Part shown: in pieces, positions 6,733 through 15,789 of the stretch | Layout of the letters: each line of letters starts with the position of its first letter | Position numbering within the stretch: the stretch's first letter is position 1 | Assembly: GCA_002310175.1 (NCBI GenBank) | Contig: DBYG01000028.1 | Location: 22,147-86,146 of the forward strand | Length of the DNA stretch: 64,000 nt | Reading direction: 5' to 3' | DNA from: Bacteroidales bacterium UBA1192 | GTDB taxonomy: Bacteria; Bacteroidota; Bacteroidia; Bacteroidales; Bacteroidaceae | Program-made: the position numbers and the translations under genes | The notes under the pieces: model-generated | What the model was told of the DNA's origin: nothing | The model's input: only the letters and a program-made list of their open reading frames with translations | Databases searched by the model: none

Positions 6733-8433
6733 ATGAGTAATATGATAACAGGAGCCGAGGCGATGCTCCGCGCATTGCTTGCTGAGGATGTGAATACCGT
6801 ATTCGCTTATCCCGGAGGTTCTATTATAAAGGTATTCGATGCCCTGTATGACCACCAGAAGGACCTAAAGCAGATTCTGGTACGTCATGAGCAAGGTGCT
6901 ACACACGCAGCACAAGGTTACGCACGCGTATCTGGCCGCACAGGTGTGGCTATAGTTACCAGCGGTCCGGGTGCCACCAACACCATAACCGGCATAAGCG
7001 ACGCAATGCTGGACAGCACTCCGATAGTTGTGATTGCCGGTCAGGTTGGAACCGATGCCCTGGGTACTGATGCGTTCCAGGAGATTGACCTTGTGGGCGT
7101 TACTCAGCCTATCACCAAGTGGAGTTATCAGATTCGCCGCGCTGAGGATATTCCGTGGGCTGTGGCCCGCGCATTCTATATTGCAGGCTCAGGCCGACCG
7201 GGCCCTGTGGTGCTTGACTTTACCAAAACCGCCCAGATGCAGCAGATTGATTTCAAGCCTGCCAGGATAGACTATGTGCGCAGTTACATACCCGCCCCCG
7301 ACCCCATCGAGAGCCAGATAAATGATGCCGTACAGCTTATAGATGGCTCAAAGAAGCCGCTTGTTCTGGTGGGTCACGGAGTTGAGCTTGGTAATGCCGA
7401 GAAAGAACTGGCTGCATTTATTGAGAAGGGAGACCTTCCTGCCGCACGTACCTTGCTGGGACTCTCCGCACTGACTAGTGACCACCCGCTCAATATGGGT
7501 ATGCTGGGAATGCACGGAAATCTGGCACCTAACGTCAAGACCAATGAGTGCGATGTGCTGATTGCTGTGGGTATGCGTTTTGACGACCGCGTGACAGGCA
7601 CTCTTGATACTTACGCCAAGCAGGCCAAGATAATACACTTGGATATAGACAAGTCAGAGTTCGGCAAGAACGTAAAACCGGATGTAACCGTACTTGGCGA
7701 CTGCCGCCTTACTCTCAAGCTCATAACCGAGCGTATGGCCAAGGCCAGCCACAAGGAGTGGATTGAGAGTTTCAAGCCTCTTGATAAGGAAGAGTATGAC
7801 AAAGTAATTGACAGCGCCATACATCCCGCCGGCGGCCCTCTCAAGATGGGCGAGGTTGTGACTGCCGTAAGCGATGCAGCACCTCAGAACGCCGTTCTGG
7901 TAAATGACGTAGGCCTGAACCAGATGTTCTCATCCCGTTATTTCAGGTACCGTACACCGCGCAGCATAGTGACATCGGGCGGTCTGGGCACAATGGGATT
8001 CTGCATGCCCGCTGCCATAGGCGCCACATTCGGAGCTCCCGAGCGTACCGTCCTGGCCTTTATGGGCGACGGCGGTTTCCAGATGAACATCCAGGAACTG
8101 GGCACCATCATGCAGACACAGGCTCCGGTCAAGATGATCCTTATGAACAACACCTACCTGGGTAACGTACGTCAGTGGCAGCAGATGATGTTCCAGAGCC
8201 GATACTCATGCACCCACATGATGAATCCGGACTACAGCAAGATAGCCGCTGCATACCGAATCCCCTACCGTCTGGTAACAGACCGCAAGGAGCTCAAATC
8301 GGCCGTAGATGATATGCTCAAGGCCAAAGGCGCATTCCTGCTTGAGGCCGCAGTAATGGACGAGGAGAACGTGATGCCTATGATCAAGCCGGGCAGCCCG
8401 GTGGATAAGATGATTTTTCAAATTGATAATTGA
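6733..8433 (+). CDS. ilvB: Acetolactate synthase, large catalytic subunit
   Basis: This TPP- and FAD-dependent enzyme joins two pyruvates, or pyruvate and 2-oxobutyrate. The 566 residues show the catalytic glutamate in VRHEQGATHAAQGYARVSG, the central FAD-binding domain, and the TPP/Mg motif MGDGGFQMNIQELGT...NNTYLGNVRQW. The C-terminus reads VDKMIFQIDN; the last few codons and the TGA stop lie inside an AT-rich inverted repeat (8423-8522), so the end of the protein seems to have been set by that repeat. ilvN follows 100 bases later. Confidence 0.96.
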   Translation: MSNMITGAEAMLRALLAEDVNTVFAYPGGSIIKVFDALYDHQKDLKQILVRHEQGATHAAQGYARVSGRTGVAIVTSGPGATNTITGISDAMLDSTPIVVIAGQVGTDALGTDAFQEIDLVGVTQPITKWSYQIRRAEDIPWAVARAFYIAGSGRPGPVVLDFTKTAQMQQIDFKPARIDYVRSYIPAPDPIESQINDAVQLIDGSKKPLVLVGHGVELGNAEKELAAFIEKGDLPAARTLLGLSALTSDHPLNMGMLGMHGNLAPNVKTNECDVLIAVGMRFDDRVTGTLDTYAKQAKIIHLDIDKSEFGKNVKPDVTVLGDCRLTLKLITERMAKASHKEWIESFKPLDKEEYDKVIDSAIHPAGGPLKMGEVVTAVSDAAPQNAVLVNDVGLNQMFSSRYFRYRTPRSIVTSGGLGTMGFCMPAAIGATFGAPERTVLAFMGDGGFQMNIQELGTIMQTQAPVKMILMNNTYLGNVRQWQQMMFQSRYSCTHMMNPDYSKIAAAYRIPYRLVTDRKELKSAVDDMLKAKGAFLLEAAVMDEENVMPMIKPGSPVDKMIFQIDN

Positions 8434-8522
8434 AAATTGAAAATTGAGAATTGCCATACGGTGCGTTACTTACGCAGGTTCTAAGTATTAATTCTCAATT
8501 CTAAATTCTAAATTCTCAATTA
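8423..8522. repeat. AATTGAAAATTG-type inverted-repeat element between ilvB and ilvN
   Basis: The left arm (8423-8453) is built of AATTGA/AAATTGA units. The right arm (about 8489-8522) is built of the complementary TTCTCAATT/TTCTAAATT units. A small GCGT...ACGC hairpin lies in the centre. The arms pair well overall but not perfectly. The element includes the last codons and stop of ilvB and ends 11 bases before the ilvN start, so a stem here could affect ilvN translation or partial termination. Confidence 0.7.
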
Positions 8523-8533
8523 AAAACAACAAT

Positions 8534-9088
8534 ATGGAGAACGAAAAGAGACTTTACACGCTGATAGTTCACTCTGAGAACATAGCCGGTATCCTTAATC
8601 AGGTTACTGCAGTGTTCACACGCCGTCAGGTAAACATTGAGAGCCTGAACGTATCGGCCTCATCAATACCCGGAGTGCACCGCTACACCATAACCGCTAT
8701 GGCCGACAAGGAGACCATAGTCAAGATTGTGGACCAGATTGAAAAGAAGGTGGATGTGCTGCAGTGCCAGTACTTTACCGACGATGAGATTTTCATGCAG
8801 GAGGTGGCATTATATAAGGTGGTAACCAGTGTGCTCACTGAGAACCCTGAGATGTCCAAGATAATCCGCCGCTACGGCGCCAAGCTGATTGAGGTGAACT
8901 CCACGTTCTCAGTAATTGAGAAGAGCGGACTGACCGAGGATATCACGGCACTCAACCACGAGCTTACAGCCCAGGGCGGAATGCTCCAGTTTGTAAGTTC
9001 GGGCCGAGTGGCAATAACCCGCGCCCGCATTGAGCACGTAAACGAGTATCTGGACAAGATGGAGGCCCGTTACGGCAAGAAAGAATAA
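8534..9088 (+). CDS. ilvN: Acetolactate synthase, small regulatory subunit
   Basis: The ACT-domain subunit activates IlvB and gives valine feedback control. It has 184 residues: an N-terminal ACT domain (YTLIVHSENIAGILNQVTAV, then RRQVNIESLNVSASSIPGVH) and a second ALS-ss C-terminal domain (AKLIEVNSTFSVIEKSG onward). Length and order are standard. It sits between ilvB and ilvC, with 29 bases to ilvC. Confidence 0.95.
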   Translation: MENEKRLYTLIVHSENIAGILNQVTAVFTRRQVNIESLNVSASSIPGVHRYTITAMADKETIVKIVDQIEKKVDVLQCQYFTDDEIFMQEVALYKVVTSVLTENPEMSKIIRRYGAKLIEVNSTFSVIEKSGLTEDITALNHELTAQGGMLQFVSSGRVAITRARIEHVNEYLDKMEARYGKKE

Positions 9089-9117
9089 CAGTTACTTTTT
9101 AAATACTACACAAGACT

Positions 9118-10158
9118 ATGAAAATGAATTTCGGTGGTGTCATAGAAGAGGTTATGACACGTGAGGAGTTCCCGCTGGAGAAAGCCCGCGAGGTGCTCAA
9201 GAATGAGACAATTGCAGTTATAGGTTACGGCGTTCAGGGCCCCGGCCAGGCTTGCAACCTGCGTGACAACGGCTTCAACGTAATAGTTGGCCAGCGTCAG
9301 GGCAAGACCTATGAGAAGGCTGTTGCTGACGGTTGGGTTCCCGGCAAGACCCTGTTCTCTATCGAGGAGGCTGCCCAGAAGGGTACTATCATCTGCATGC
9401 TTCTGTCCGATGCCGCTCAGATGCAGCAGTGGCCCAACATCAAGCCTTACCTGACCGCAGGCAAGACTCTGTACTTCTCACACGGATTCGCCATCACATG
9501 GAATGACCGCACTGGCGTTGTTCCTCCCAAGGATATTGATGTTATCATGGTTGCCCCAAAGGGTTCAGGTACATCACTGCGTACTATGTTCCTTGAGGGC
9601 CGCGGCCTGAACAGCTCATACGCTGTATATCAGGATGCATCAGGCCATGCTCTTGAGAAGGTTCTGGCATTCGGTATCGGTATAGGTTCCGGTTACCTGT
9701 TTGAGACCACATTCATCCGTGAGGCTACATCCGACCTTACCGGTGAGCGCGGTTCACTGATGGGTGCCATCCAGGGCCTGCTTCTGGCTCAGTATGAGGT
9801 TCTGCGTGAAAACGGCCACACTCCCAGTGAGGCATTCAATGAGACAGTTGAGGAGCTCACTCAGTCACTCATGCCGCTGTTTGCACAGAAGGGTATGGAC
9901 TGGATGTACGCCAACTGCTCAACCACAGCACAGCGCGGTGCTCTGGACTGGATGGGCCCGTTCCACGATGCAATCAAGCCCGTTGTACAGAAGCTCTATG
10001 CAAGCGTAAAGAGCGGCCATGAGGCTCAGATATCAATTGACAGCAACTCAAAGCCCGGTTACCGTGAGGGCTTGGAGAAAGAGCTGGCTGCCCTGCGCGA
10101 GAGCGAGATGTGGCAGACAGGTGCCGTGGTACGCAAGCTGCGCCCTGAGAACAATTAA
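9118..10158 (+). CDS. ilvC: Ketol-acid reductoisomerase
   Basis: IlvC isomerises and reduces acetolactate or acetohydroxybutyrate with NAD(P)H and Mg. It has 346 residues. The Rossmann motif is AVIGYGVQGPGQACNLRDNG, followed by the cofactor loop VGQRQGKTYEKA, the metal/substrate helix FIREATSDLTGERGSLMG, and a C-terminus ending RKLRPENN. The LEKAREVLKNETIAVIGYG and SSYAVYQD wording is close to fungal mitochondrial Ilv5 as I remember it, and unlike the short cyanobacterial or long enterobacterial enzymes. It is the last gene of the operon before a strong terminator. Bacteroides relatives often have an acyl-ACP thioesterase gene between ilvN and ilvC; it is absent here. Confidence 0.96.
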   Translation: MKMNFGGVIEEVMTREEFPLEKAREVLKNETIAVIGYGVQGPGQACNLRDNGFNVIVGQRQGKTYEKAVADGWVPGKTLFSIEEAAQKGTIICMLLSDAAQMQQWPNIKPYLTAGKTLYFSHGFAITWNDRTGVVPPKDIDVIMVAPKGSGTSLRTMFLEGRGLNSSYAVYQDASGHALEKVLAFGIGIGSGYLFETTFIREATSDLTGERGSLMGAIQGLLLAQYEVLRENGHTPSEAFNETVEELTQSLMPLFAQKGMDWMYANCSTTAQRGALDWMGPFHDAIKPVVQKLYASVKSGHEAQISIDSNSKPGYREGLEKELAALRESEMWQTGAVVRKLRPENN

Positions 10159-10182
10159 GAACAGGCACAGCTTATCACAATT

Positions 10183-10217
10183 AAAAAATCCTCGCGAGAT
10201 GTTCGCGAGGATTTTTT
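10183..10217. terminator. Bidirectional intrinsic terminator after ilvC
   Basis: A perfect 15-bp stem, AAAAAATCCTCGCGA with TCGCGAGGATTTTTT, has a 5-base loop (GATGT). It serves ilvC on the plus strand and, with its A/T flanks, the convergent ppiD-type gene on the minus strand. Confidence 0.95.
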
Positions 10218-10242
10218 GTATTCAACACTAAGTTATCAGTAA

Positions 10243-12387
10243 TCAGAACACCTTGTATCTGGTATCCTCAATATGTGCCTGGAAGAATAGTTCCTGAAGC
10301 AGTGAATTACCAATCTGACTTGCACTGATAGAGTTGAGACGAGCGCTTTCTGCTTCGGCATCAAACTCAGTGGGATAGCTGTCAGGAGAAATCTTCTGAA
10401 CTACATAGATACAATTATCACCCTTTATAGGCTTGGACAAGACATCTCTCGAAAGCCTGCTTACTGCAGGACCGATTGTTGCCTCATTTGATGCTGAAGA
10501 GGACACATATGCTGAATTGTTGAAATTAACATACTGGACTGTGTCAATATTCACACCTGAAGCATTCCTAAGATCTGCAACCGAGGAAATCCCGTCAAAA
10601 CGATTCTTGAGCGATTCAAATTTCTTATCGTTGATAGCCAAACGGGATATTGATGCGGCGGCATCCTTGATGGAACGATAGCCCTGCGGATGTATTTTAT
10701 CTACAGCAACCACCAAAAGATGATCATTAGCCTGACCAGCCTCAAAGATACGTGAAACCTCTCCCTCATTAGCCTCAAAAATCCAACGAAGAGCCTCATG
10801 AGATCTGGGGACTCCACCGACATTATAGCTGAAGCTTTCAAATCCAGGATAGTAAAGCAGACGGAAATCAGAATTCTCTGCATTATTTTTAAGGTCTTCA
10901 AGAGTCTTGTTGGCAGCTACAAACTGACTCAAAGCGTTATAGACACTATTACTGGTCTCGTCGCTGAATTCAACCTGACGCTTGATGATGGCAATATTAT
11001 ACTTGTCAACCTTATTCCTTACATCATCAACCTTAATAATAAGATTTCCGCCAGAGAGTCTGACATTGGCAATTTCACCCTTCTTCATACTGTTAAGCTT
11101 GTTCAGATAAACAGCATTGTCACCAGTTATGGAAGCAGGCTCGTATGCTTCAGACACTAACCAATTGGATTCACCTGACTGGGAGTATTTGGCAGCGATA
11201 TCAGCAAATACACCACCCTTTTTCAAAGCATCCACTATACTGTCAGAAATTCTCACATCCTCTGCTTCCTGGCCTGAAGCTATTTGGATAACACTGAACT
11301 GAATGGAATCATAACCCATATCCTTAGAGAGTATGCGGAATGAATTGTAAGTATCATCAGCCGCGTTATAATATGGTCCAAACACTCCATCGGAACCGAC
11401 GGAATCAAGCCTTTCAACTATATCTTCAGGCAGAACGGCAGCTGAACGGGGGACCTCACTATACGTGATATCTGAACCGACACGACGTAGAAGTGCAGCG
11501 AAATCGGTCTCTGCATCAGCCTCAATAAGCTGGGTGGTTTGCTCGTTAACCTCAGAAAGAAGGGCTTTGCGATCTGCATCAGAAGGAAGAATGGCAGCAT
11601 CAATGTAGTAGATGTCGCGGTTCTCAGAATAATTGAACAATCTTTCCTTATTATCAGCATATACCTTCTTCATGTCAGCGGTGGTCACTGAAACCGTAGA
11701 GTCTGCTATCTGAGAGTATGGTATAGATGCCATAACTACATCAGATCTCATTACACGTGTCTCATACGAGTCCTTGGCAACGACCGGATTGCTGATCAGA
11801 CCTGCGGTTACAAGAGAGATGTACTTGCTGTAAAGCAGGTTTGACTTTATGTTGTCTTCAATGTAAAGCCAGTATTTATACATTGCATCATACTGTCTCA
11901 TGTCCTGAACACTCATGGCTGACGGATCAAGATCTTTATAGATAGCCAAGAAAGTCTTCAGGTAATCAACATCGAAGGTGCCGTCACTGCCATTGAAAGG
12001 TGTGTTCTGAAGTACCGGATCAGTTCCTTTTGAAATAACGTCCCTGACCTCGGCATCAGTAACCTTAAGCCCTATTGCATCAGTCTCCTTCTCAAGTATG
12101 GCGCGACGTACCATAACACTCCAAACCTCATCCTTGATCTGATTGTTCTGTTCCTCAGTCAAATCCTGGAGTCCGGAGGAAAATCTCACCACTTCAGAAT
12201 AATTTTCCAGTTCATTCTGGAAATCCATAGCCGAAACTTTTTTACCGTCAATGGAACCGATGTACTGGACACCCTGATTCGGGCGGATAATCTTCCAAGC
12301 GTCACCGAGAATAAAGGCCAGCATAGCAAGGCCGATAACAATGAGAAGCAATGGTCCTTTGCTTCTGATTTTCTGTAATGTTGCCAT
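10243..12387 (-). CDS. PpiD-like periplasmic peptidyl-prolyl isomerase / SurA-N chaperone
   Basis: A membrane-anchored folding factor of 714 residues. A short cytoplasmic start (MATLQKIRSKG) is followed by one transmembrane helix (LLLIVIGLAMLAFILG). A SurA-N-like helical region follows (GKKVSAMDFQNELENY ... LTEEQNNQIKDEVWSVMV), then parvulin-type segments around residues 340-480 and 540-640 (FSVIQIASGQEAEDVRISD; GEVSRIFEAG). It probably assists outer-membrane proteins emerging from Sec. It is last in the leftward operon that starts at coaX; the gap to the GldE-like gene is 107 bases. The exact PPIase activity is not provable from motifs, since parvulin active sites are poorly conserved in this family. 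Confidence 0.88.
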   Translation of the reverse strand: MATLQKIRSKGPLLLIVIGLAMLAFILGDAWKIIRPNQGVQYIGSIDGKKVSAMDFQNELENYSEVVRFSSGLQDLTEEQNNQIKDEVWSVMVRRAILEKETDAIGLKVTDAEVRDVISKGTDPVLQNTPFNGSDGTFDVDYLKTFLAIYKDLDPSAMSVQDMRQYDAMYKYWLYIEDNIKSNLLYSKYISLVTAGLISNPVVAKDSYETRVMRSDVVMASIPYSQIADSTVSVTTADMKKVYADNKERLFNYSENRDIYYIDAAILPSDADRKALLSEVNEQTTQLIEADAETDFAALLRRVGSDITYSEVPRSAAVLPEDIVERLDSVGSDGVFGPYYNAADDTYNSFRILSKDMGYDSIQFSVIQIASGQEAEDVRISDSIVDALKKGGVFADIAAKYSQSGESNWLVSEAYEPASITGDNAVYLNKLNSMKKGEIANVRLSGGNLIIKVDDVRNKVDKYNIAIIKRQVEFSDETSNSVYNALSQFVAANKTLEDLKNNAENSDFRLLYYPGFESFSYNVGGVPRSHEALRWIFEANEGEVSRIFEAGQANDHLLVVAVDKIHPQGYRSIKDAAASISRLAINDKKFESLKNRFDGISSVADLRNASGVNIDTVQYVNFNNSAYVSSSASNEATIGPAVSRLSRDVLSKPIKGDNCIYVVQKISPDSYPTEFDAEAESARLNSISASQIGNSLLQELFFQAHIEDTRYKVF

Positions 12388-12494
12388 TTCGTTTATTGTT
12401 TGTTTTATCTATTTCTAATTCTAAAATCAGACAGTTCGAGCAAAAAGCGCACAAAGGTAGCAAAAATGTTCTTTAATGTCAATGATAAGCGCCA

Positions 12495-13751
12495 TTATTT
12501 AATAGCTGTCAATTCAACAAGTTCGATTTTTGTTTCTCCTCGTTTGAGAATACGGAAGCAATAATTGTTGACAGTAACTTTCTCATTCACTTTCGGAAAG
12601 CCTTTTGCCTTACTAAGTATGAGTCCACCGACTGTCATATATTCATCTGACTCTGGTATATCCAAACCGAACATGGCGTTTACACGGCCGATCTCCATGC
12701 GGCCGGACAACAGGAAGCCGTCATCCGTTTTCTTGGCAACAAGCTGGTTTACATCATGTTCATCCTCAATCTCACCCAGAATCTCCTCAATTATATCTTC
12801 AAGTGAGACCATTCCTGATGTACCACCGAACTCGTCAACCACTACAGCAATGCTCTTTTTACGAGCCATGAGCTGTTTCATAAGCTTTTGGGCCATCAGG
12901 GTCTCAGGAACAAAAGGTACGCTCTGTATTTGCTTCTGCCAGTCGTCCTTATGTCTGAACAGTTCTGAGGAATGGATATATCCGACGATGTGATCCATAT
13001 CACCTTCATAGACAAGAATCTTTGAAAAGCCAGTCTCTATGAAAGCATCCCGAAGCTCTGAAATTGACACATTCTTGCTTACAGCACATATCTCATTGCG
13101 CGGAATCATACAGTCTCTGGTCTTAACGTTAGAAAAATCAAGTACATTCTGGAAAATCCTTATCTCAGGATCAGAATTCACTTCCTCACTACCGCCTAAC
13201 CCCGACTGCACAAAATAGTCAAGGTCTATCTTGGAAAAGACCTTGGAACTCTTATCTCTGTCTATCTTGATTCCGAATATCTTCAGGATAGTCCTAGCAA
13301 GCCATGTTGCAAAAACAGATATCGGATATAGCAGGACATATATAAGGAAAAGGGGAACTGCAAGGAAATTCAACTTGCTGTTAGGATTCACCCTGAATAT
13401 TGTTTTTGGAACGAACTCTCCTATAACAAGAACGATTGCAGTTGAAACGAGTGTCTCTATTACGACAATCAGGAATTCATTTTCTACCTTTCCGCCTTGC
13501 AGGAAACCGTCGAGAAGTTTAGCCATCAAGGTACTGTAAACGACCAAGGCTATATTGTTTCCGACAAGCATCGTGGAGATAAAGACGTTAGGGTTATGGT
13601 AAAACCGCGCCAGAATCCTGGAACTGAAAGTCCTGTTTTCCGCATCCATCTCAAAACGAAGCCTGTCCGAAGATACGAATGCAATCTCAAGTCCGGAGAA
13701 TAGTGCCGAAAAGAACAGGGCAAGAATCAGTATTAAAAGCAGATTATTCAT
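12495..13751 (-). CDS. GldE-like CNNM/CBS/CorC membrane protein (hemolysin family)
   Basis: The 418 residues have an N-terminal DUF21/CNNM membrane domain with about four helices (residues 1-180; FSALFSGLEIAFVSSDRLRF, VIGEFVPKTIFRVNPN), a CBS pair (about 200-330; TRDCMIPRNEICAVS, VVVDEFGGTSGMVSLEDIIE) and a CorC/HlyC C-terminal domain (about 345-415). Relatives are called TlyC/CorC or, in gliding Bacteroidota, GldE; ion or Mg efflux is the usual suggestion. There is no evidence for gliding in this window. The start overlaps the LptC stop by four bases (ATGA), implying translational coupling. Confidence 0.9.
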   Translation of the reverse strand: MNNLLLILILALFFSALFSGLEIAFVSSDRLRFEMDAENRTFSSRILARFYHNPNVFISTMLVGNNIALVVYSTLMAKLLDGFLQGGKVENEFLIVVIETLVSTAIVLVIGEFVPKTIFRVNPNSKLNFLAVPLFLIYVLLYPISVFATWLARTILKIFGIKIDRDKSSKVFSKIDLDYFVQSGLGGSEEVNSDPEIRIFQNVLDFSNVKTRDCMIPRNEICAVSKNVSISELRDAFIETGFSKILVYEGDMDHIVGYIHSSELFRHKDDWQKQIQSVPFVPETLMAQKLMKQLMARKKSIAVVVDEFGGTSGMVSLEDIIEEILGEIEDEHDVNQLVAKKTDDGFLLSGRMEIGRVNAMFGLDIPESDEYMTVGGLILSKAKGFPKVNEKVTVNNYCFRILKRGETKIELVELTAIK

Positions 13752-14332
13752 TCCTGGATGGGAAAAACTCCTTCAGTATGACGTATAGTATAGTCAGTAA
13801 GATTATTGTTTGATTCGAATCCGTGACCAATAATCACCTGTTTGTCTTGCTCTATTCGAATCAGACTGTCTGAATAGATTAGTCCTTTGCTGTTATCCCA
13901 GAACAAAAGTTGAGTATCAAATTTTTCCTTTTTTATATTCTCTGCATGAACATTATGTCTCAGTTCCCACAAATCCTTCTCGTAAAAATTATAGGCAGTA
14001 TCAGCTTCAATCATGGATTCAACCTGTTTAAGACTGTCAAGCAACTCAAGTTTCACTCCTTTCTCAAGTGCATAGAACTTAGGATTCATCTGATCAAACA
14101 CCTTCCATTCCTCTGCATCTACCTTGTATCTGATCACCCCTTCCTCAGAAATCAGCATATTAACCCCTACGGTAGTCATTACTGACACAGAGTCTCGGTT
14201 GGTTATAGCCTCCCCCAACTGTTTGGTGTTCTTACGGCACGAACTGCACAAAAACGACAGGGCAACCGCCATTAAGACGGTTGCCGTGCTTATAGTTTTT
14301 TTACAGGGACAACACCCCGCTGAAAGTGACAT
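13748..14332 (-). CDS. lptC: LptC-like LPS export protein (lipoprotein form)
   Basis: LptC links the LptBFG transporter to the periplasmic bridge that carries LPS to LptD. This 194-residue protein has a signal with lipobox LSFLCSSC, then the LptC core: SVMTTVGVNMLISEEGVIRY, YALEKGVKLELLDS and DLWELRHNVHAENIKKEK, with a terminal HGFESNNNLTDYTI. The lipoprotein anchor and short length are usual for Bacteroidota. It directly abuts the TPR gene upstream and overlaps the GldE-like gene downstream. LptD is elsewhere in the window (33811-36609). Confidence 0.85.
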   Translation of the reverse strand: MSLSAGCCPCKKTISTATVLMAVALSFLCSSCRKNTKQLGEAITNRDSVSVMTTVGVNMLISEEGVIRYKVDAEEWKVFDQMNPKFYALEKGVKLELLDSLKQVESMIEADTAYNFYEKDLWELRHNVHAENIKKEKFDTQLLFWDNSKGLIYSDSLIRIEQDKQVIIGHGFESNNNLTDYTIRHTEGVFPIQE

Positions 14333-15703
14333 TTACCTGATTGTGACAGTTTCGTTTATCCAACCCTTGATTTCCACCTTGTCACCTGGCTTTATTCCAA
14401 GCATAAACAGGTCCTCTGCCATATTCTCAGTCTGCTTCCTGTATTCTCTGAGGAGATCATTCGCCCTATCAGCCACAGAAGCATCAACCCTTTTGGCCTG
14501 CTCCAACTTGTCAATAACCGCAAAATATGCGCAACGGTTCAGAGCCGGTTCATTTGACCAGCTGTGATGGCTGGCATAAAGCTGAGCCAGCAAAATGTAG
14601 GCATTTCCGTTGTTAGGATTAGCAGAAATGGCTTTCTGGACTGCCGCACGGCTACGGTCATCATTCTTCTTTACAGAATATATCTGTGCCTCCTTATAAT
14701 AAAGGTCCGAGAGACTTTCCTTGTCAGTTTCCAATTCTATAGCCTGATCATAGAACTCAATGGCTTTGTCATAATCCTCGCGCTTGGAAATATAAAGAGA
14801 GGCAAGACTCTTGGCAGTCTTTACTGACGGTGAAATTGCATGAGCATACTCAGCTGCAGAGAAGTATGCATCACTGGATTTACAGTCAAGCATAGACATG
14901 AGGTTAACCACCTTGGTGAGATACTCAAGGTCATTCTTGTTGTCCTCCACTTTCGGTCCGTAGATAGCCTGGAGATTATCACAGTCAGCAGCACCGCTAT
15001 TCACAAAATAAGCATCGATATTCTCTTTGGTCTTTTTTGCCGCTTCCTTGACATTCTCACTTGTCTGTGCCTCAATTACAGGATCGATATAAGTAGAGCA
15101 GTCCAGATAGTCCTGAAGCAGGGCATCACGTACTGCATCATCGTTGGGTTTACTTTTATATCTCTGTGAGGAGACTTTCATAAGGTCACTGAGCACATAA
15201 TATGTCACTTTCTCCTTCTCCATCGTCACAGCCTTGCGTAAAAGGTCATAAGCCTTTTCAAGGGCAGGTTTGGGATTATAAGAGATATAATCATGCGCAT
15301 ACTGAGCCAGGATCTCGCCCTCACGTGTGGGATTCTTGGCTAAAGCGTTCAATTTGTCAAGATACTTGATTCTCTGCTCATAAACCTGCATGAGCTCATT
15401 TGAATACTGTTCCTTCTTGGCTGCGTCAGTCTCATCCTTATAAAGGGCACGAAGAATCTTCACACCGTTCGTATAAGTGGCATTCTGAGCAAGAGGACTG
15501 TCATTAAACACAGCCTTCCAACCATTTTCATAAGCGTCCTTGTAATTCTCTGTCTTGATATACTCGGTATAAATGCTTATGTTTTTGAGGCACTCGATAC
15601 TATCTTGTCCCTGTCCGTAACGAGAACCGTCTTCAACACCCTTCTGGGCATAACTACCCACTGCCATAATCAATGCAAGGGTAATGAGTCCAATCTTTTT
15701 CAT
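14333..15703 (-). CDS. Secreted tetratricopeptide-repeat protein
   Basis: Signal peptide MKKIGLITLALIMAVGSYAQ, then about 435 residues of helical repeats. TPR units are clearest at DYDKAIEFYDQAIELETD, ESLSDLYYKEAQIYSVKKND and AAVQKAISANPNNGNAYILL. The C-terminal segment ends KPGDKVEIKGWINETVTIR. It lies in the conserved envelope operon between an outer-membrane barrel and LptC, suggesting a scaffold role in the periplasm. No specific function is known to me. Confidence 0.85.
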   Translation of the reverse strand: MKKIGLITLALIMAVGSYAQKGVEDGSRYGQGQDSIECLKNISIYTEYIKTENYKDAYENGWKAVFNDSPLAQNATYTNGVKILRALYKDETDAAKKEQYSNELMQVYEQRIKYLDKLNALAKNPTREGEILAQYAHDYISYNPKPALEKAYDLLRKAVTMEKEKVTYYVLSDLMKVSSQRYKSKPNDDAVRDALLQDYLDCSTYIDPVIEAQTSENVKEAAKKTKENIDAYFVNSGAADCDNLQAIYGPKVEDNKNDLEYLTKVVNLMSMLDCKSSDAYFSAAEYAHAISPSVKTAKSLASLYISKREDYDKAIEFYDQAIELETDKESLSDLYYKEAQIYSVKKNDDRSRAAVQKAISANPNNGNAYILLAQLYASHHSWSNEPALNRCAYFAVIDKLEQAKRVDASVADRANDLLREYRKQTENMAEDLFMLGIKPGDKVEIKGWINETVTIR

Positions 15704-15789
15704 AATTCACATCTATTGTTATATTTGACTTTTCTTTTCGTATTTTAATATAAGTGTATGCGTTACAAAGTTAAATTTATGTCAGATCA

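Noticed and set aside
1..12000. GC-content step at the end of the ilv operon suggesting transfer
   Set aside because: 60-base samples counted by eye were inconsistent (some ppiD stretches equal ilv values), and the ilv and secA genes are normal core genes.
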